The translations under genes and the position numbers were made by a program. Positions 26,960 to 36,484 of a DNA stretch of 64,000 nt are shown here, in pieces (within the stretch, counting starts at the first letter, position 1; each line of letters opens with the position of its first letter). The stretch is from the NCBI GenBank assembly GCA_943367755.1, contig CALRKB020000001.1:252275-316274 (forward strand), read 5' to 3'. The notes under the pieces were generated by a model. It searched no databases and had not been told where the DNA came from. It saw only the letters and a list, made by a program, of their open reading frames with translations. This DNA is from PCC-6802 sp943367755 (GTDB lineage: Bacteria; Cyanobacteriota; Cyanobacteriia; Pseudanabaenales; Pseudanabaenaceae).

Positions 26960-27257
26960 GACTTCATGCCCTTACCGTTCAAAACAGTTGGCTCCCAACG
27001 CACAATAGGGTGATTTCTACGAAACAATGTACCGATAATCGTAGGGGTAGCGCCCCTGTGCCTAACCCCATGCATCAGGTCAACCACGGGAGGATTGCCC
27101 CTACAGGTATTTATTTCTTAGATTACGTCCTTAAATGTGTCCAGTAACCTGCCCTCATAATAACCCCGAACGATGGATTTATTGGAGTAGGGGAAACCGC
27201 TATGATTTTGTGTAGTTAAGATAGATTACAATTGTTGATATTTCTTAATCATTAACT
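26960..27257. other. Divergent intergenic region with dispersed repeat
   Basis: About 300 bases separating the leftward zinc-ribbon gene from the rightward BT1 carrier. It contains repeat copy B (27041-27104). No coding sequence is recognised. Confidence 0.5.
27041..27104. repeat. 64-bp dispersed repeat, copy B
   Basis: Runs from GTAGGGGTAG to GCCCCTAC with perfect 7-base inverted termini (GTAGGGG/CCCCTAC). It is clearly homologous to copy A at 21114-21176, about 6 kb away and in the same orientation. Confidence 0.8.
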
Positions 27258-28706
27258 GTGATAAGCCGATCGCAAAGGGCAAATTGGTTTAAAGACGCTA
27301 AGTTCGACATGGAACTAGGGGCGATCGCCCTGGTTTATTTTGTGCAGGGAGCGCTGGGGTTAGCGCATTTAGCAGTTAGTTTCTTTCTGAAAGATCGGCT
27401 TGGCCTCAGTCCGGCGGAGGTAGCTTCCCTAGTCGGTATCTCGATGCTGCCCTGGACGATTAAGCCGCTCTACGGCATGATTTCAGATAGCTTCCCGATC
27501 GCAGGTTATCGGCGCAGACCCTATCTAGTGTTGTCCAGCCTCATAGGTTCGATCGCCTGGTTATGTATGGCAATGGTAGTGAAAACTCCCCTTGCTGCCA
27601 CGATTGCTATAGGTTTAGCTTCTTTATCCGTTGCCTGCTCCGATGCCATTACTGATGCCCTTGTGGTACAACGAGCACGCCTGGAGTCAGAAGGTGATGC
27701 TGGCTCTTTGCAATCATTTAGTTGGGCGGCGGTTTCAATTGGGGCCATTTCTTCGGCCTACTTCAGTGGGTTTATTCTAGAAAGGTGGGGCACGCAGGTT
27801 GTATTTGAGATTACAGCCGCTTTACCTGTACTTGTGGCGATCGCGGCCTTTGCGATTAGCGATCGCGCCGTGAAATCTGAGCATCCTACCGACCTTGCTG
27901 CCGATCGTGCGGCGATCGTAGGTATTAGCCCAGATATTAAGCATCAATTACAACAGTTGCGTCAAGCGGTTACTAGCAAACAAATCTGGCTACCGGCGGC
28001 ATTCATTTTTCTGTGGCAGGCGACGCCATCGGCTGACACCGCCTTCTTCTTCTTTACGACCAACGAACTGGGTTTTAATCCAGAGTTTCTGGGTACAGTT
28101 CGACTTGCTACCAGCTTAGCCGGATTGCTGGGGGTATGGATCTTTCAGCGTTATCTCAAAGCTGTGCCCATGCGGCGAATCTTTCTGTGGACCACTCTGA
28201 TCTCAACCCTCCTTGGCTTAACAAGTCTCGTTCTGATTACTCATACCAATCGCAGTCTTGGTATCGACGATCGCTGGTTTAGCATGGGTGACAGTTTAAT
28301 CCTGACTGTAGCGGGACGAATTGCCTACATGCCAGTACTGGTGCTAGCTGCTCGCCTCTGCCCCGAAGGGATTGAAGCTACTCTATTTGCGCTCCTAATG
28401 TCAGTTATGAATGTGGCAGCATTGTGCTCCTACCAGTTGGGTGCCGGTTTTACATATTTCTTGGGTATTACGGACGTCAACTTTACTAACCTTTGGCTGT
28501 TAGTGCTGATTACCAACCTTAGTAATCTTTTGCCTTTACCTCTACTGGGTTGGCTACCCGAGACTCAAACGGCGATCGCAACCGTTATCGCAAGCGAACC
28601 ACGACTGACATTGCCAGAACCATCAAATCCTGAATTGCCAAATGTCGAAGTCGAACCAGTTACAGTTGCAGTTCCTGTTAGGCAGCCCAAAAGCCTATCC
28701 TCTTGA
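27258..28706 (+). CDS. Folate/biopterin transporter (BT1 family, MFS)
   Basis: Polytopic membrane protein of 482 residues with about twelve helices. It resembles the cyanobacterial/plastid BT1 folate-biopterin carriers: an ALVYFVQGALGLAHLA first helix, PWTIKPLYGMISDSFPI after helix 2, and RRRPYLVL. Start is GTG. The C-terminal 50 residues are soluble and Pro/Val-rich. Folate transport is known for the Synechocystis relative; substrate here is by family. folP, for dihydropteroate synthesis, lies elsewhere in the window and is not linked. Confidence 0.88.
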   Translation: MISRSQRANWFKDAKFDMELGAIALVYFVQGALGLAHLAVSFFLKDRLGLSPAEVASLVGISMLPWTIKPLYGMISDSFPIAGYRRRPYLVLSSLIGSIAWLCMAMVVKTPLAATIAIGLASLSVACSDAITDALVVQRARLESEGDAGSLQSFSWAAVSIGAISSAYFSGFILERWGTQVVFEITAALPVLVAIAAFAISDRAVKSEHPTDLAADRAAIVGISPDIKHQLQQLRQAVTSKQIWLPAAFIFLWQATPSADTAFFFFTTNELGFNPEFLGTVRLATSLAGLLGVWIFQRYLKAVPMRRIFLWTTLISTLLGLTSLVLITHTNRSLGIDDRWFSMGDSLILTVAGRIAYMPVLVLAARLCPEGIEATLFALLMSVMNVAALCSYQLGAGFTYFLGITDVNFTNLWLLVLITNLSNLLPLPLLGWLPETQTAIATVIASEPRLTLPEPSNPELPNVEVEPVTVAVPVRQPKSLSS

Positions 28707-28812
28707 ACGACCCATGCAATCAATTTAGTGACGATTGTTACAAAGCTGCTTAACTTTGTTGGGTATGCTCGACATAACCTAAAGTCTCAGGGAGCTATGT
28801 CTGTTTGAAGAG

Positions 28813-30267
28813 ATGTCCGCGTTTTCCCTCAGTCATGTTGTTGAATATCACCCACTGACCGTCAGCTCTCAAACCACCCTCAAAGATTTAACAACGCAAA
28901 TAGCACGATCTATTCATGACTATGTTCTGGTGATGGACCACCAAATTCCTAGGTGTGTCCTGACCGCTAAAGATGTACTAAAGCTGATTTCCCAACACCC
29001 AGATAGTTTGCAGATAGCGATCGCAGATCTATTGCTGCCATTGTCAGTGCCGGTAAACAAGTCAGATCTAGGCAACCCCCATACTGTGCTGTCACTCTTC
29101 CAGGAGTATGATTTACAGCATTTACCAGTTGTTGATTTTGATGGTGTTTTTGTTGGCATTATCACTGAACAAAAGGTGATGCGATCTCTACTGACTAATT
29201 CTGGGTACAGTCAGAGTGCAGAATCAGCCTTGCAGGAAAGCGAAGCTAGATTGCAGGATATTATTGATAACGCCTCAGCGGTAATCTATCTCAAGGATTT
29301 GCAAGGACGATATATCTTAATCAATCGCAAGTTCCAAATTCTCTTTCACGCAATCAGGGAAGAGGTTCTAGGTAAGACCGATCTTGACATCTTCCCTAAA
29401 GACCTTGCTGATATTCTGTGGGAGCACGATCGACAAGTAATTACGGAAGAGCTGCCAAAGGAATTCGAAGAAACAATTTTCCAAGGAGCGGAAGCCAAAA
29501 CCTTTCTATCCACCAAGTTCCCACTCCATAATGCTAAAGGCCATTTGTATGCGGTTTGTGGCATCTCAACAGATATTTCAGATCGCAAAAAATCAGAGCA
29601 ATTAATTGCGACATCACTACGGGAGAAAGAAGTGCTGCTGAAAGAGATTCACCACCGTGTCAAGAATAATATGCACGTAATTTCCAACCTGCTTGACCTG
29701 CAATCTCAGTATATTGATGATGCCAGCATCATCGACTTATTCACCGATAGCCAGTATCGCATCAATACAATGGCGCTGATTCACGAGCAGCTATATCAAT
29801 CGCCGAGCTTGGGGGCAATTAGCTTCGATCTCTATCTAGAGAATTTAGTACATAACTTGTTTGCTTCCCATAATTTCAATCCCGGATGCGTGCAGTTGCA
29901 GCTAGATCTAGAGCCAGTAACACTGAATATCGAAACAGCTATGCCCTGCGGCTTAATCGTTAACGAGCTTGTCTCTAATTCTCTTAAGTATGCCTTTCTG
30001 CAAAAGCGTCCAGGTATCGTACACTTGTGCTTCTATACTCATCCTGACTCAAAAAAACAGCATAGAGAACGGCGATTTGTGCTTGTTGTAGGTGATAATG
30101 GGGTGGGGATTCGTAGTGATATTAACTGGCAAAGCACTAACTCCTTAGGATTGAGGCTGGTGCGCATGTTAACACGTCAACTAGATGGGGAGATGGAGTT
30201 AGACCTGAAGGACGGCACCCTGTTCAGGCTGACTTTTAGAGAATTGCAGTATAGGGAGAGATTATAA
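28813..30267 (+). CDS. Sensor histidine kinase: CBS pair, PAS, HWE/HisKA_2-type kinase
   Basis: Soluble 484-residue kinase. Domains in order: two CBS motifs (about residues 10-130, possible adenine-nucleotide sensor), PAS (about 148-265, LQDIIDNASAVIYLKD onward), and a HisKA_2 phosphoacceptor with His in LLKEIHHRVKNNMHVISNL near residue 283. The ATPase domain has NELVSNSLKY, VGDNGVGI and SLGLRLV. There is no membrane segment. The downstream REC-kinase gene starts 3 bases after its stop, so the pair almost surely works as one signalling unit. Confidence 0.92.
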   Translation: MSAFSLSHVVEYHPLTVSSQTTLKDLTTQIARSIHDYVLVMDHQIPRCVLTAKDVLKLISQHPDSLQIAIADLLLPLSVPVNKSDLGNPHTVLSLFQEYDLQHLPVVDFDGVFVGIITEQKVMRSLLTNSGYSQSAESALQESEARLQDIIDNASAVIYLKDLQGRYILINRKFQILFHAIREEVLGKTDLDIFPKDLADILWEHDRQVITEELPKEFEETIFQGAEAKTFLSTKFPLHNAKGHLYAVCGISTDISDRKKSEQLIATSLREKEVLLKEIHHRVKNNMHVISNLLDLQSQYIDDASIIDLFTDSQYRINTMALIHEQLYQSPSLGAISFDLYLENLVHNLFASHNFNPGCVQLQLDLEPVTLNIETAMPCGLIVNELVSNSLKYAFLQKRPGIVHLCFYTHPDSKKQHRERRFVLVVGDNGVGIRSDINWQSTNSLGLRLVRMLTRQLDGEMELDLKDGTLFRLTFRELQYRERL

Positions 30268-30270
30268 GCT

Positions 30271-31494
30271 ATGCCACAGGCAAAAATTCTCATTGTTGAA
30301 GATGAGGCGATCGTAGCTGAGAACATTGCGGGTCGACTGCATCAACAGGGCTATGATGTCGTAGGGATAGTTGACTCCGGCCCAGAAGCGATCGAGCAAG
30401 CCGCTAATACCCAACCCGATCTGATCTTGATGGATATCATGCTGAAGGGTGAAAGCGATGGCGTGGCAGCAGCGATCGAGATCTACGATCGCTGGCGGAT
30501 TCCTGTAATATATATGACCGCCTTTGGGGACGAAGCAACTCTGCAACGGGCTAAAGCCGCTGAGCCTTTTGGCTACTTAATCAAGCCTTTCAAACCCCAT
30601 GAATTAAGAGCGACTGTAGAAGTAGTTCTCAACAAATGTGCAGCCGATCTGCGTTTGCGCTCAGATCTGGAAAAGGCAGAGCAACTGCGCCGTCAGGCAG
30701 AATCTCTAAATAACCTTAAATCTGAGCTTGTGTCGGTGCTTTCTCATGAATTCCGCACTCCCCTCTCTACCATTTACCTATCGACTGACCTATTAGAAAA
30801 CCAAAGCCATCAACTATCTGAGGAAAAGAAAACTAAACGCTACACCCACATTCGAAAGGCTATTTCGCACATGACCGCACTACTTGATGACATTACCACC
30901 ATCAGCAAATCCGATCTAGGCAAGCTGGAAGCAAATCCCACGATCTTTAGCTTAGAAAGTTTTTGTCGCAACTTGGTTGAAGATTTTCAAGAATTAGTGG
31001 GAGATAGCCGTATGATTAACTTCATTAATCATAGTAGCTCTACCAATGCATATTTAGATGACAAGCTGTTGCATCATATTTTGCATAACCTGCTCTCCAA
31101 CGCAATTAAATATTCTCCTCAAGGTGGAATTGTGAACTTGCACTTGGAATGCCTCAAGGAGAATAGCAGAGACAATACCAGATACAAGAGCCGTCACGAT
31201 ATAGATGCCACCCGGACAATACTTACGCACCCACATGAGCAGAAGCTCCTAAGCAATTTTGGTGTGGCGATCTTTCGCGTTCAAGATTGGGGAATTGGCA
31301 TTCCGCCTGAGGCGCAGGCACGCTTGTTTGACTCTTTCTTCCGCGCCCAAAATGTTGGCGAATTTCCTGGCTATGGCTTAGGTCTAACCGTAGTGAAAAA
31401 CTATGTGGACGTCCTTGGTGGTGAAATCACGGTTGAAAGTGAGTTAGGGATTGGTTCCACATTTACAGTGACGCTGCCGCTCTGTAGTAGTTAG
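30271..31494 (+). CDS. Response-regulator/histidine-kinase hybrid (REC-HisKA-HATPase)
   Basis: Protein of 407 residues. The N-terminal receiver (about residues 1-125) has the acidic pair EDE, phospho-Asp in LILMDIML near residue 54 and Lys in YLIKPF. It is followed by HisKA with His in VLSHEFRTPLS near residue 163 and an ATPase domain with HNLLSNAIKYSP, DWGIGIP and GYGLGLTVVKNYV. A receiver in front of a kinase suggests that phosphate from the upstream CBS-PAS kinase controls this one. The last 4 bases overlap the 3' end of the convergent pdxA gene. Confidence 0.93.
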   Translation: MPQAKILIVEDEAIVAENIAGRLHQQGYDVVGIVDSGPEAIEQAANTQPDLILMDIMLKGESDGVAAAIEIYDRWRIPVIYMTAFGDEATLQRAKAAEPFGYLIKPFKPHELRATVEVVLNKCAADLRLRSDLEKAEQLRRQAESLNNLKSELVSVLSHEFRTPLSTIYLSTDLLENQSHQLSEEKKTKRYTHIRKAISHMTALLDDITTISKSDLGKLEANPTIFSLESFCRNLVEDFQELVGDSRMINFINHSSSTNAYLDDKLLHHILHNLLSNAIKYSPQGGIVNLHLECLKENSRDNTRYKSRHDIDATRTILTHPHEQKLLSNFGVAIFRVQDWGIGIPPEAQARLFDSFFRAQNVGEFPGYGLGLTVVKNYVDVLGGEITVESELGIGSTFTVTLPLCSS

Positions 31495-32528
31495 GTATGG
31501 TAGTTTGCTAAATGCTTTGGTGCTAATTCTGTAGCAAGGGCGATCGCCGCTTCCAGACTAACAGGACTGGCAATACCTCGACCCGCAATATCAAAGGCCG
31601 TACCGTGATCGGGGGAAGTTCGTAAAAACGGCAACCCAATCGTGGTATTCACAGCGCGATCGAAGGCCAGCAGTTTCACTGGTATTAAGCCCTGATCGTG
31701 ATACATCGCCAGATAGGCATCGTGCCCCAGGTGAGTCTGCCCTGGATCGTGCCAGGCTTGGGCAGGTTTGACCCACATAGTATCCGGTGGTATGGGGCCA
31801 TCGAGTTGCACGTTTGGATTTCTGGCTTGCCAGTCACTCAGCAGTGGTATAAGCCAATCTTGTTCTTCGCGCCCCAACTGCCCCTGCTCGCCGCTGTGGG
31901 GGTTGAGTCCCGCGATCGCAATCCTGGCAGTATCAAGTCCAAAGTCTTTTTGCAGCGATCGCCACAGCAAATCGAGCTTTTGCTCTACTAAGGTGGGGGT
32001 TAGTACCTTAGGCACATCAGCTAAGGGGATATGCACGGTTGCCAGCAAGGCCCGCAATAACCAGCCAGAATGGGGTGATTTACCCACAAATAACATGCCA
32101 AACTGCGATCGATCGCAGCGTTGGGCCAGCAGTTCGGTCTGACCAGGAAAGTCATGTCCCGCCAACTTCCATGCCGATTTGGCAATTGGTGCGGTGACGA
32201 TCGCATCGAACTTACCTGCCAATGTTTGGGCGATCGCGGTATCCAGATAAATAAAACTAGCTTCCCCACTGGCAGCACTGGCCTCACCCCACCTAGCCTC
32301 AAGGCTAGTGCCGGTATCAAGCAGATCGAAGCTGTCGGGCTTAGCTAGACCTTGCACCGATGTTTTCAGATGCAAATATGCTGACTCTACTTGACGGCGA
32401 TCTCCAACAACAGTTATGTTAGCTGAGGCCTGAGTATGTTGTAAATTTCCCAAAGCCTTTAAAACTATCTCTGTGCCAATCCCCGCCGGATCTCCTATGG
32501 TTAATGCTAGTCTGGGGCCTTGATTCAT
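31491..32528 (-). CDS. pdxA: 4-hydroxythreonine-4-phosphate dehydrogenase
   Basis: NAD-dependent enzyme of the DXP-dependent pyridoxal phosphate pathway, cytoplasmic and metal-dependent. The 345-residue protein begins with LTIGDPAGIGTEI and shows the metal-binding histidines in TELLAQRC-region, LNPHSGEQG and YHDQGLIPVK. Length is normal. It overlaps the REC-kinase gene tail to tail by 4 bases, so no terminator separates them. It diverges from dnaA with only about 70 bases between starts. Confidence 0.96.
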   Translation of the reverse strand: MNQGPRLALTIGDPAGIGTEIVLKALGNLQHTQASANITVVGDRRQVESAYLHLKTSVQGLAKPDSFDLLDTGTSLEARWGEASAASGEASFIYLDTAIAQTLAGKFDAIVTAPIAKSAWKLAGHDFPGQTELLAQRCDRSQFGMLFVGKSPHSGWLLRALLATVHIPLADVPKVLTPTLVEQKLDLLWRSLQKDFGLDTARIAIAGLNPHSGEQGQLGREEQDWLIPLLSDWQARNPNVQLDGPIPPDTMWVKPAQAWHDPGQTHLGHDAYLAMYHDQGLIPVKLLAFDRAVNTTIGLPFLRTSPDHGTAFDIAGRGIASPVSLEAAIALATELAPKHLANYHT

Positions 32529-32599
32529 AATCTAAAGATTTAATTTTGCATCAGTGTAAGTAGCTAGAAGTTATTATTGATCTCCTATCTATATCTATT

Positions 32600-34060
32600 T
32601 TGCAGTCTGAGTTTGAACAAACTGTGGATATTTCTGTAGAAACTCTTTGGAACCAGGTACTTGACCTGTTGGAAGTGCAGCTTAGTCGTCCTACTTTTGA
32701 AGCATGGATTAAAACGGCTGAACCCGAAGAGCTAACTTCAGAACGCCTGACTATACGCACACCTCACCCGTTTGCGCGTAACTGGTTAGTTAAATATTAC
32801 TGCCGGAATATTGGCGATGCTGTAGCTCAAATTTTGGGTTACACGGTGGAAATTGAGGTAATTACTGTCCAGGTCAATGAGGAAGTCCAGGCGGACGATC
32901 TGGTGGATCTTGAGGAAGACGGAGAAGAAATAGCTAACCCAGACGAGCCAGGTCTAAAACCACCTACTAAGATGCACGTACCCGAAGCGAGCAATTTGCC
33001 TAGAAACAGTACGCTTAATTCTAAGTACGTATTTTCGCGTTTTGTGGTGGGTTCGACCAATCGTATGGCGCATGCCGCTGCCCTAGCTGTAGCCGAGTCG
33101 CCTGGCCGCGAATTTAATCCCCTATTTCTCTGTGGTGGGGTGGGGTTAGGTAAGACCCATCTGATGCAAGCGATCGCCCACTATCGCCTGGAAATTGCCC
33201 CGACAGCCAAAATATTTTATGTTTCTACCGAGCAGTTTACCAACGACCTGATCTCGGCAATTCGCAAGGACAGCATGCAGAGCTTCCGCGAGCACTATCG
33301 CGACATTGACATGATCCTGGTCGACGATATTCAGTTTATTGAGGGTAAGGAATACACCCAGGAAGAGTTCTTCCATACGTTTAACTCACTTTACGAGACT
33401 GGCAAGCAAATTATCTTAGCTAGCGATCGCCCACCCGCTCAAATCCCACGCCTACAAGAGCGCCTATGTTCTAGATTTTCTATGGGGCTAATTGCTGATA
33501 TTCAGGTACCAGATCTAGAAACTCGGATGGCAATTTTGCAAAAGAAGGCAGAGTACGAGAATTTGCGCATCCCCAGCGATGTACTGCACCATATTGCGGC
33601 TAGCTACACTTCTAATATTCGCGAGCTAGAGGGGGCATTAGTGCGCACTGTAGCCTATATCTCGATCTCTGGCCTACCGATGACGGTAGAAAATGTTGCG
33701 CCGGTGCTCAATCCACCTAAAGAACCTGTTGAGGTTTCAGCTGAGTTAGTGCTTAGTGTGGTAGCAGATTTCCTAAATATCGACCTTAGCGACTTAAAAG
33801 GGAATTCTCGGCGGCGGGAAATCAGTCAAGCTCGCCAAATTGGCATGTACCTGATGCGTCAGCATACTAGCCTCAGTTTGCCCAAAATTGGAGAAGAGTT
33901 TGGCGGCAAAGATCACTCCACCGTAATGTATAGCTGTGAAAAAGTGAGACAACTGCAAGCCGCTGATGCGGACACAGCGCAATTACTCAGGCAGTTAAGC
34001 GATCGCATTTATTTGCTGGCTCAGTCCAATGGCGGGGACAAAAAAAATAAAGCAAGCTGA
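32600..34060 (+). CDS. dnaA: Chromosomal replication initiator protein DnaA
   Basis: AAA+ protein that opens the replication origin. The 486-residue protein has domain I (about residues 10-85, VQLSRPTFEAWIKTAEP), an acidic linker (95-130), an AAA+ domain with Walker A GGVGLGKTHLM, Walker B ILVDDIQFI and SNIRELEGAL, and a C-terminal DNA-binding helix-turn-helix with KDHSTVMYSCEKV. The start is TTG; no in-frame ATG gives the whole domain I. dnaN is not adjacent and I see no cluster of DnaA boxes nearby, so an origin is not called. Confidence 0.96.
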   Translation: MQSEFEQTVDISVETLWNQVLDLLEVQLSRPTFEAWIKTAEPEELTSERLTIRTPHPFARNWLVKYYCRNIGDAVAQILGYTVEIEVITVQVNEEVQADDLVDLEEDGEEIANPDEPGLKPPTKMHVPEASNLPRNSTLNSKYVFSRFVVGSTNRMAHAAALAVAESPGREFNPLFLCGGVGLGKTHLMQAIAHYRLEIAPTAKIFYVSTEQFTNDLISAIRKDSMQSFREHYRDIDMILVDDIQFIEGKEYTQEEFFHTFNSLYETGKQIILASDRPPAQIPRLQERLCSRFSMGLIADIQVPDLETRMAILQKKAEYENLRIPSDVLHHIAASYTSNIRELEGALVRTVAYISISGLPMTVENVAPVLNPPKEPVEVSAELVLSVVADFLNIDLSDLKGNSRRREISQARQIGMYLMRQHTSLSLPKIGEEFGGKDHSTVMYSCEKVRQLQAADADTAQLLRQLSDRIYLLAQSNGGDKKNKAS

Positions 34061-34159
34061 ATGCATTTGTGGATGGTATGCCAGCAAATATGACAAGTGG
34101 TATTTTCCATCAAGTTAGACAACTCAAGATATGCTGGATTGTATATGTAGGTAGCCTCT

Positions 34160-34387
34160 ATGAAACAGACACAGCAGTTTACAGCAATTATCGAACGCGA
34201 AGGAGATGGCTATGTTTCCCTATGTCCCCAGCTAGACATCGCCAGTCAAGGTAATACTGTAGAGGAAGCTAGAGAAAACCTTCTCGAAGCAATGGAGCTA
34301 TTTTTTGAAGTTGCCACCGAGGCTGAGGTAAAGAATCGGCTACACGGTGAAGTATTTGTGACCAGCCTGGAGGTCATAGTTGGGTAA
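34160..34387 (+). CDS. hicB: HicB family antitoxin
   Basis: Protein of 75 residues with the partial RNase-H-like HicB fold: FTAIIEREGDGYVSLCPQLD followed by GNTVEEARENLLEAMELFFE. It neutralises HicA and usually represses the operon. This short form lacks a clear C-terminal helix-turn-helix or ribbon-helix-helix domain. Its 3' end overlaps the next gene by 8 bases, the typical coupled arrangement. Confidence 0.9.
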   Translation: MKQTQQFTAIIEREGDGYVSLCPQLDIASQGNTVEEARENLLEAMELFFEVATEAEVKNRLHGEVFVTSLEVIVG

Positions 34388-34604
34388 GTTAAAAGTTTTG
34401 TCTGCCCAGGAAGTTTGTAAGATTCTTGAGCAAAACGATTTTGTTCAAGTTCGACAACGTGGCAGTCATATTATTATGCAGAGGCAGTTAGAAGACTCAA
34501 CAATTACTATTCCTGTACCCAACTATTCAGAGATTCGCATTGGTACGTTGCAATCTATTATTCGTCAGTCAGGATTACCAAGGCTTCTGTTTGAAACACG
34601 CTAA
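34380..34604 (+). CDS. hicA: HicA family mRNA interferase toxin
   Basis: Protein of 74 residues with the double-stranded-RNA-binding-like HicA fold. The core is SAQEVCKILEQNDFVQVRQRGSH, with the catalytic His in RGSHIIM near residue 29, then VPNYSEIRIGTLQSIIRQSG. Family members cleave mRNA and arrest growth. Start is TTG inside hicB. A 17-bp perfect hairpin follows 16 bases after the stop. The toxin looks intact. Confidence 0.9.
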   Translation: MGKLKVLSAQEVCKILEQNDFVQVRQRGSHIIMQRQLEDSTITIPVPNYSEIRIGTLQSIIRQSGLPRLLFETR

Positions 34605-34620
34605 TAATCGAGCAATTGAA

Positions 34621-34662
34621 AAACCGTTAGGGGCAGACCTATGTTTCTGCCCCTAACGGTTT
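34621..34662. terminator. Long perfect hairpin between hicA and rnj
   Basis: A 17-bp perfect stem (34621-34637 with 34646-34662) around an 8-base loop, containing GGGGCAGA/TCTGCCCC. It lies between convergent genes and can act as a two-way terminator. The core resembles the GGGCAGAC/GTCTGCCC hairpins at 41406 and 53112. Confidence 0.8.
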
Positions 34663-34681
34663 GTGGTATTTCCCTAAGAAT

Positions 34682-36484
34682 CTAGGAGACGGCGGCGGCA
34701 CGACGGCGCTTACCTGCCGCAGGAGTAGTAGTTACAGGTGCAGCGATCGCAGCTACAACAGCTACAGCTGGCTCAATTTTGCCTGTGGACGGAGTTTGTA
34801 GTAGTAGCACAAGCATCGGTCGGCTCTGTGTATAATTGCGCAACATCTTGCTAAGATCGCGCTCTAGTTGATAGCGCAAGCCTGTCCAATCAATCTCAAG
34901 TGTGCCAACATTACGGGCAAAGTCCAACCATACTCTTTGAAGACTCTTGTCAATCGATTCCTGCAACAGCTTAAATAGCTGCGTGCGTTCCATTGACAGA
35001 ACAACTCCATTCAGTTGAATGTCCGGTGTTGCAGATAACTTCCCATCTAACCCAATGGAGATCGCGATCGTGACGATGCCATCACCAGCAATCTGACGGC
35101 GATCGCGCAGCACATCGCCATTCACGACACCTTCGCGGGAGGAATCAACTAGTTCAATGCCAGCCGGTACGCGATCGGCAATGCGAATATGGTCGTCACA
35201 AACCTCAACCACATCGCCATTTTCGGCAATTACGATATGGTCTTCAGGAATACCCATAGCCTGGGCCATTCTGCTGTGTTGTAGCAACATGCGCAGTTCG
35301 CCGTGGGCAGGGAAAAAGAACTTTGGTCTGGTTAGTCCCAACATCAGTTTCTGATCTTCCTGTGCGCCATGACCGGAGACGTGGATGCCTTTATCCTTGC
35401 CATAGACAACACTAGCGCCCAGTGCCATCAACTTATCGATCGTGCGCACCACGGAGATCGTGTTGCCAGGAATGGGGTTCGCCGAAAAGACTACCGTATC
35501 ACCTGGTTGAATCTTTAGTTGGGGATGGCTCTCATTTGCCATGCGTGTTAGGGCAGACATCGGTTCGCCTTGAGAACCTGTAGTCAGAATTAGAATTTGG
35601 TCTTCGCGGTAGTGGCGCAGTTTTTGCAATGGTTGTAATAACTCATCGCGACATTTGATATATCCCAAAGTGCGACAATGAGCAATCACATTCAGCATCG
35701 ATCGCCCGACGATACCCACAACCCGCCCCTGTTTCTCGGCAATATCCAAAATCATATTGACGCGGTGTACTGATGAGGCAAAGGTAGTGACAATTACCCG
35801 TCCCTTGGCGGAGGCAAAAGCACGTTCGAGATTGGGATAGACGGCTCGTTCAGATGGGGTGACGCCAGGAACTTCCGCATTGGTGGAGTCGCTAATCAAG
35901 CAGAGCACACCTTTCTCACCGTGTTCGGCCAAGCGCTGGAAATCAAAGAATTCACCATCGACGGGCGTATGGTCTACCTTGAAATCGCCAGAATGGATCA
36001 CCAAGCCAGCCGGACTGTTAATGGCAATGGTAAAACTATCGGCGATCGAGTGGGTGTTGCGAATGAACTCCACAAAAAAGCTGTCTCCTACGCGCACGAT
36101 GTCGCGTGGCCCTACCCGTCGCAGTTCTGTGCGATTGAGCACGCCTGCTTCGCGCAGTTTGTCTTCTAGCAATGCCATCGCTAAACGCGGGCCATAAATT
36201 ACTGGAATTTCGAATTGCTTCAGGTGAAAGGCGATTGCGCCGATATGGTCTTCATGACCGTGGGTAACAATCATGCCCTTGATCTTGTGGCGATTTTGGC
36301 GCAGATAGGTCATATCTGGCAGCACAATATTGACACCCGGCATCCCATCCTCTGGGAAGGATAGTCCGCCATCGAGGAGCATAATCTCATCATTAATTTC
36401 AAACACCCAGGTGTTTTTGCCAATTTCCTTCAAGCCACCTAGAGGAATAATTTTGAGAGCGGGAGTGTTAGATGTCTTCGACAT
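34682..36484 (-). CDS. rnj: Ribonuclease J
   Basis: Metallo-beta-lactamase-fold endo- and 5'-exoribonuclease in RNA turnover. The 600-residue protein has the metal motif THGHEDHIG near residue 75, the beta-CASP domain (GSQGEPMSALTRMA and HVSGHGAQED) and a C-terminal domain with an Ala/Arg-rich tail. It is the last of three same-strand genes, asd-dapA-rnj, an order I know from other cyanobacteria; about 170 bases separate it from dapA. Confidence 0.95.
   Translation of the reverse strand: MSKTSNTPALKIIPLGGLKEIGKNTWVFEINDEIMLLDGGLSFPEDGMPGVNIVLPDMTYLRQNRHKIKGMIVTHGHEDHIGAIAFHLKQFEIPVIYGPRLAMALLEDKLREAGVLNRTELRRVGPRDIVRVGDSFFVEFIRNTHSIADSFTIAINSPAGLVIHSGDFKVDHTPVDGEFFDFQRLAEHGEKGVLCLISDSTNAEVPGVTPSERAVYPNLERAFASAKGRVIVTTFASSVHRVNMILDIAEKQGRVVGIVGRSMLNVIAHCRTLGYIKCRDELLQPLQKLRHYREDQILILTTGSQGEPMSALTRMANESHPQLKIQPGDTVVFSANPIPGNTISVVRTIDKLMALGASVVYGKDKGIHVSGHGAQEDQKLMLGLTRPKFFFPAHGELRMLLQHSRMAQAMGIPEDHIVIAENGDVVEVCDDHIRIADRVPAGIELVDSSREGVVNGDVLRDRRQIAGDGIVTIAISIGLDGKLSATPDIQLNGVVLSMERTQLFKLLQESIDKSLQRVWLDFARNVGTLEIDWTGLRYQLERDLSKMLRNYTQSRPMLVLLLQTPSTGKIEPAVAVVAAIAAPVTTTPAAGKRRRAAAVS

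Noticed and set aside
32625..32645. DnaA-box-like TGTGGATA near the dnaA start
   Set aside because: Single imperfect box inside coding sequence; no cluster, so an origin cannot be claimed.
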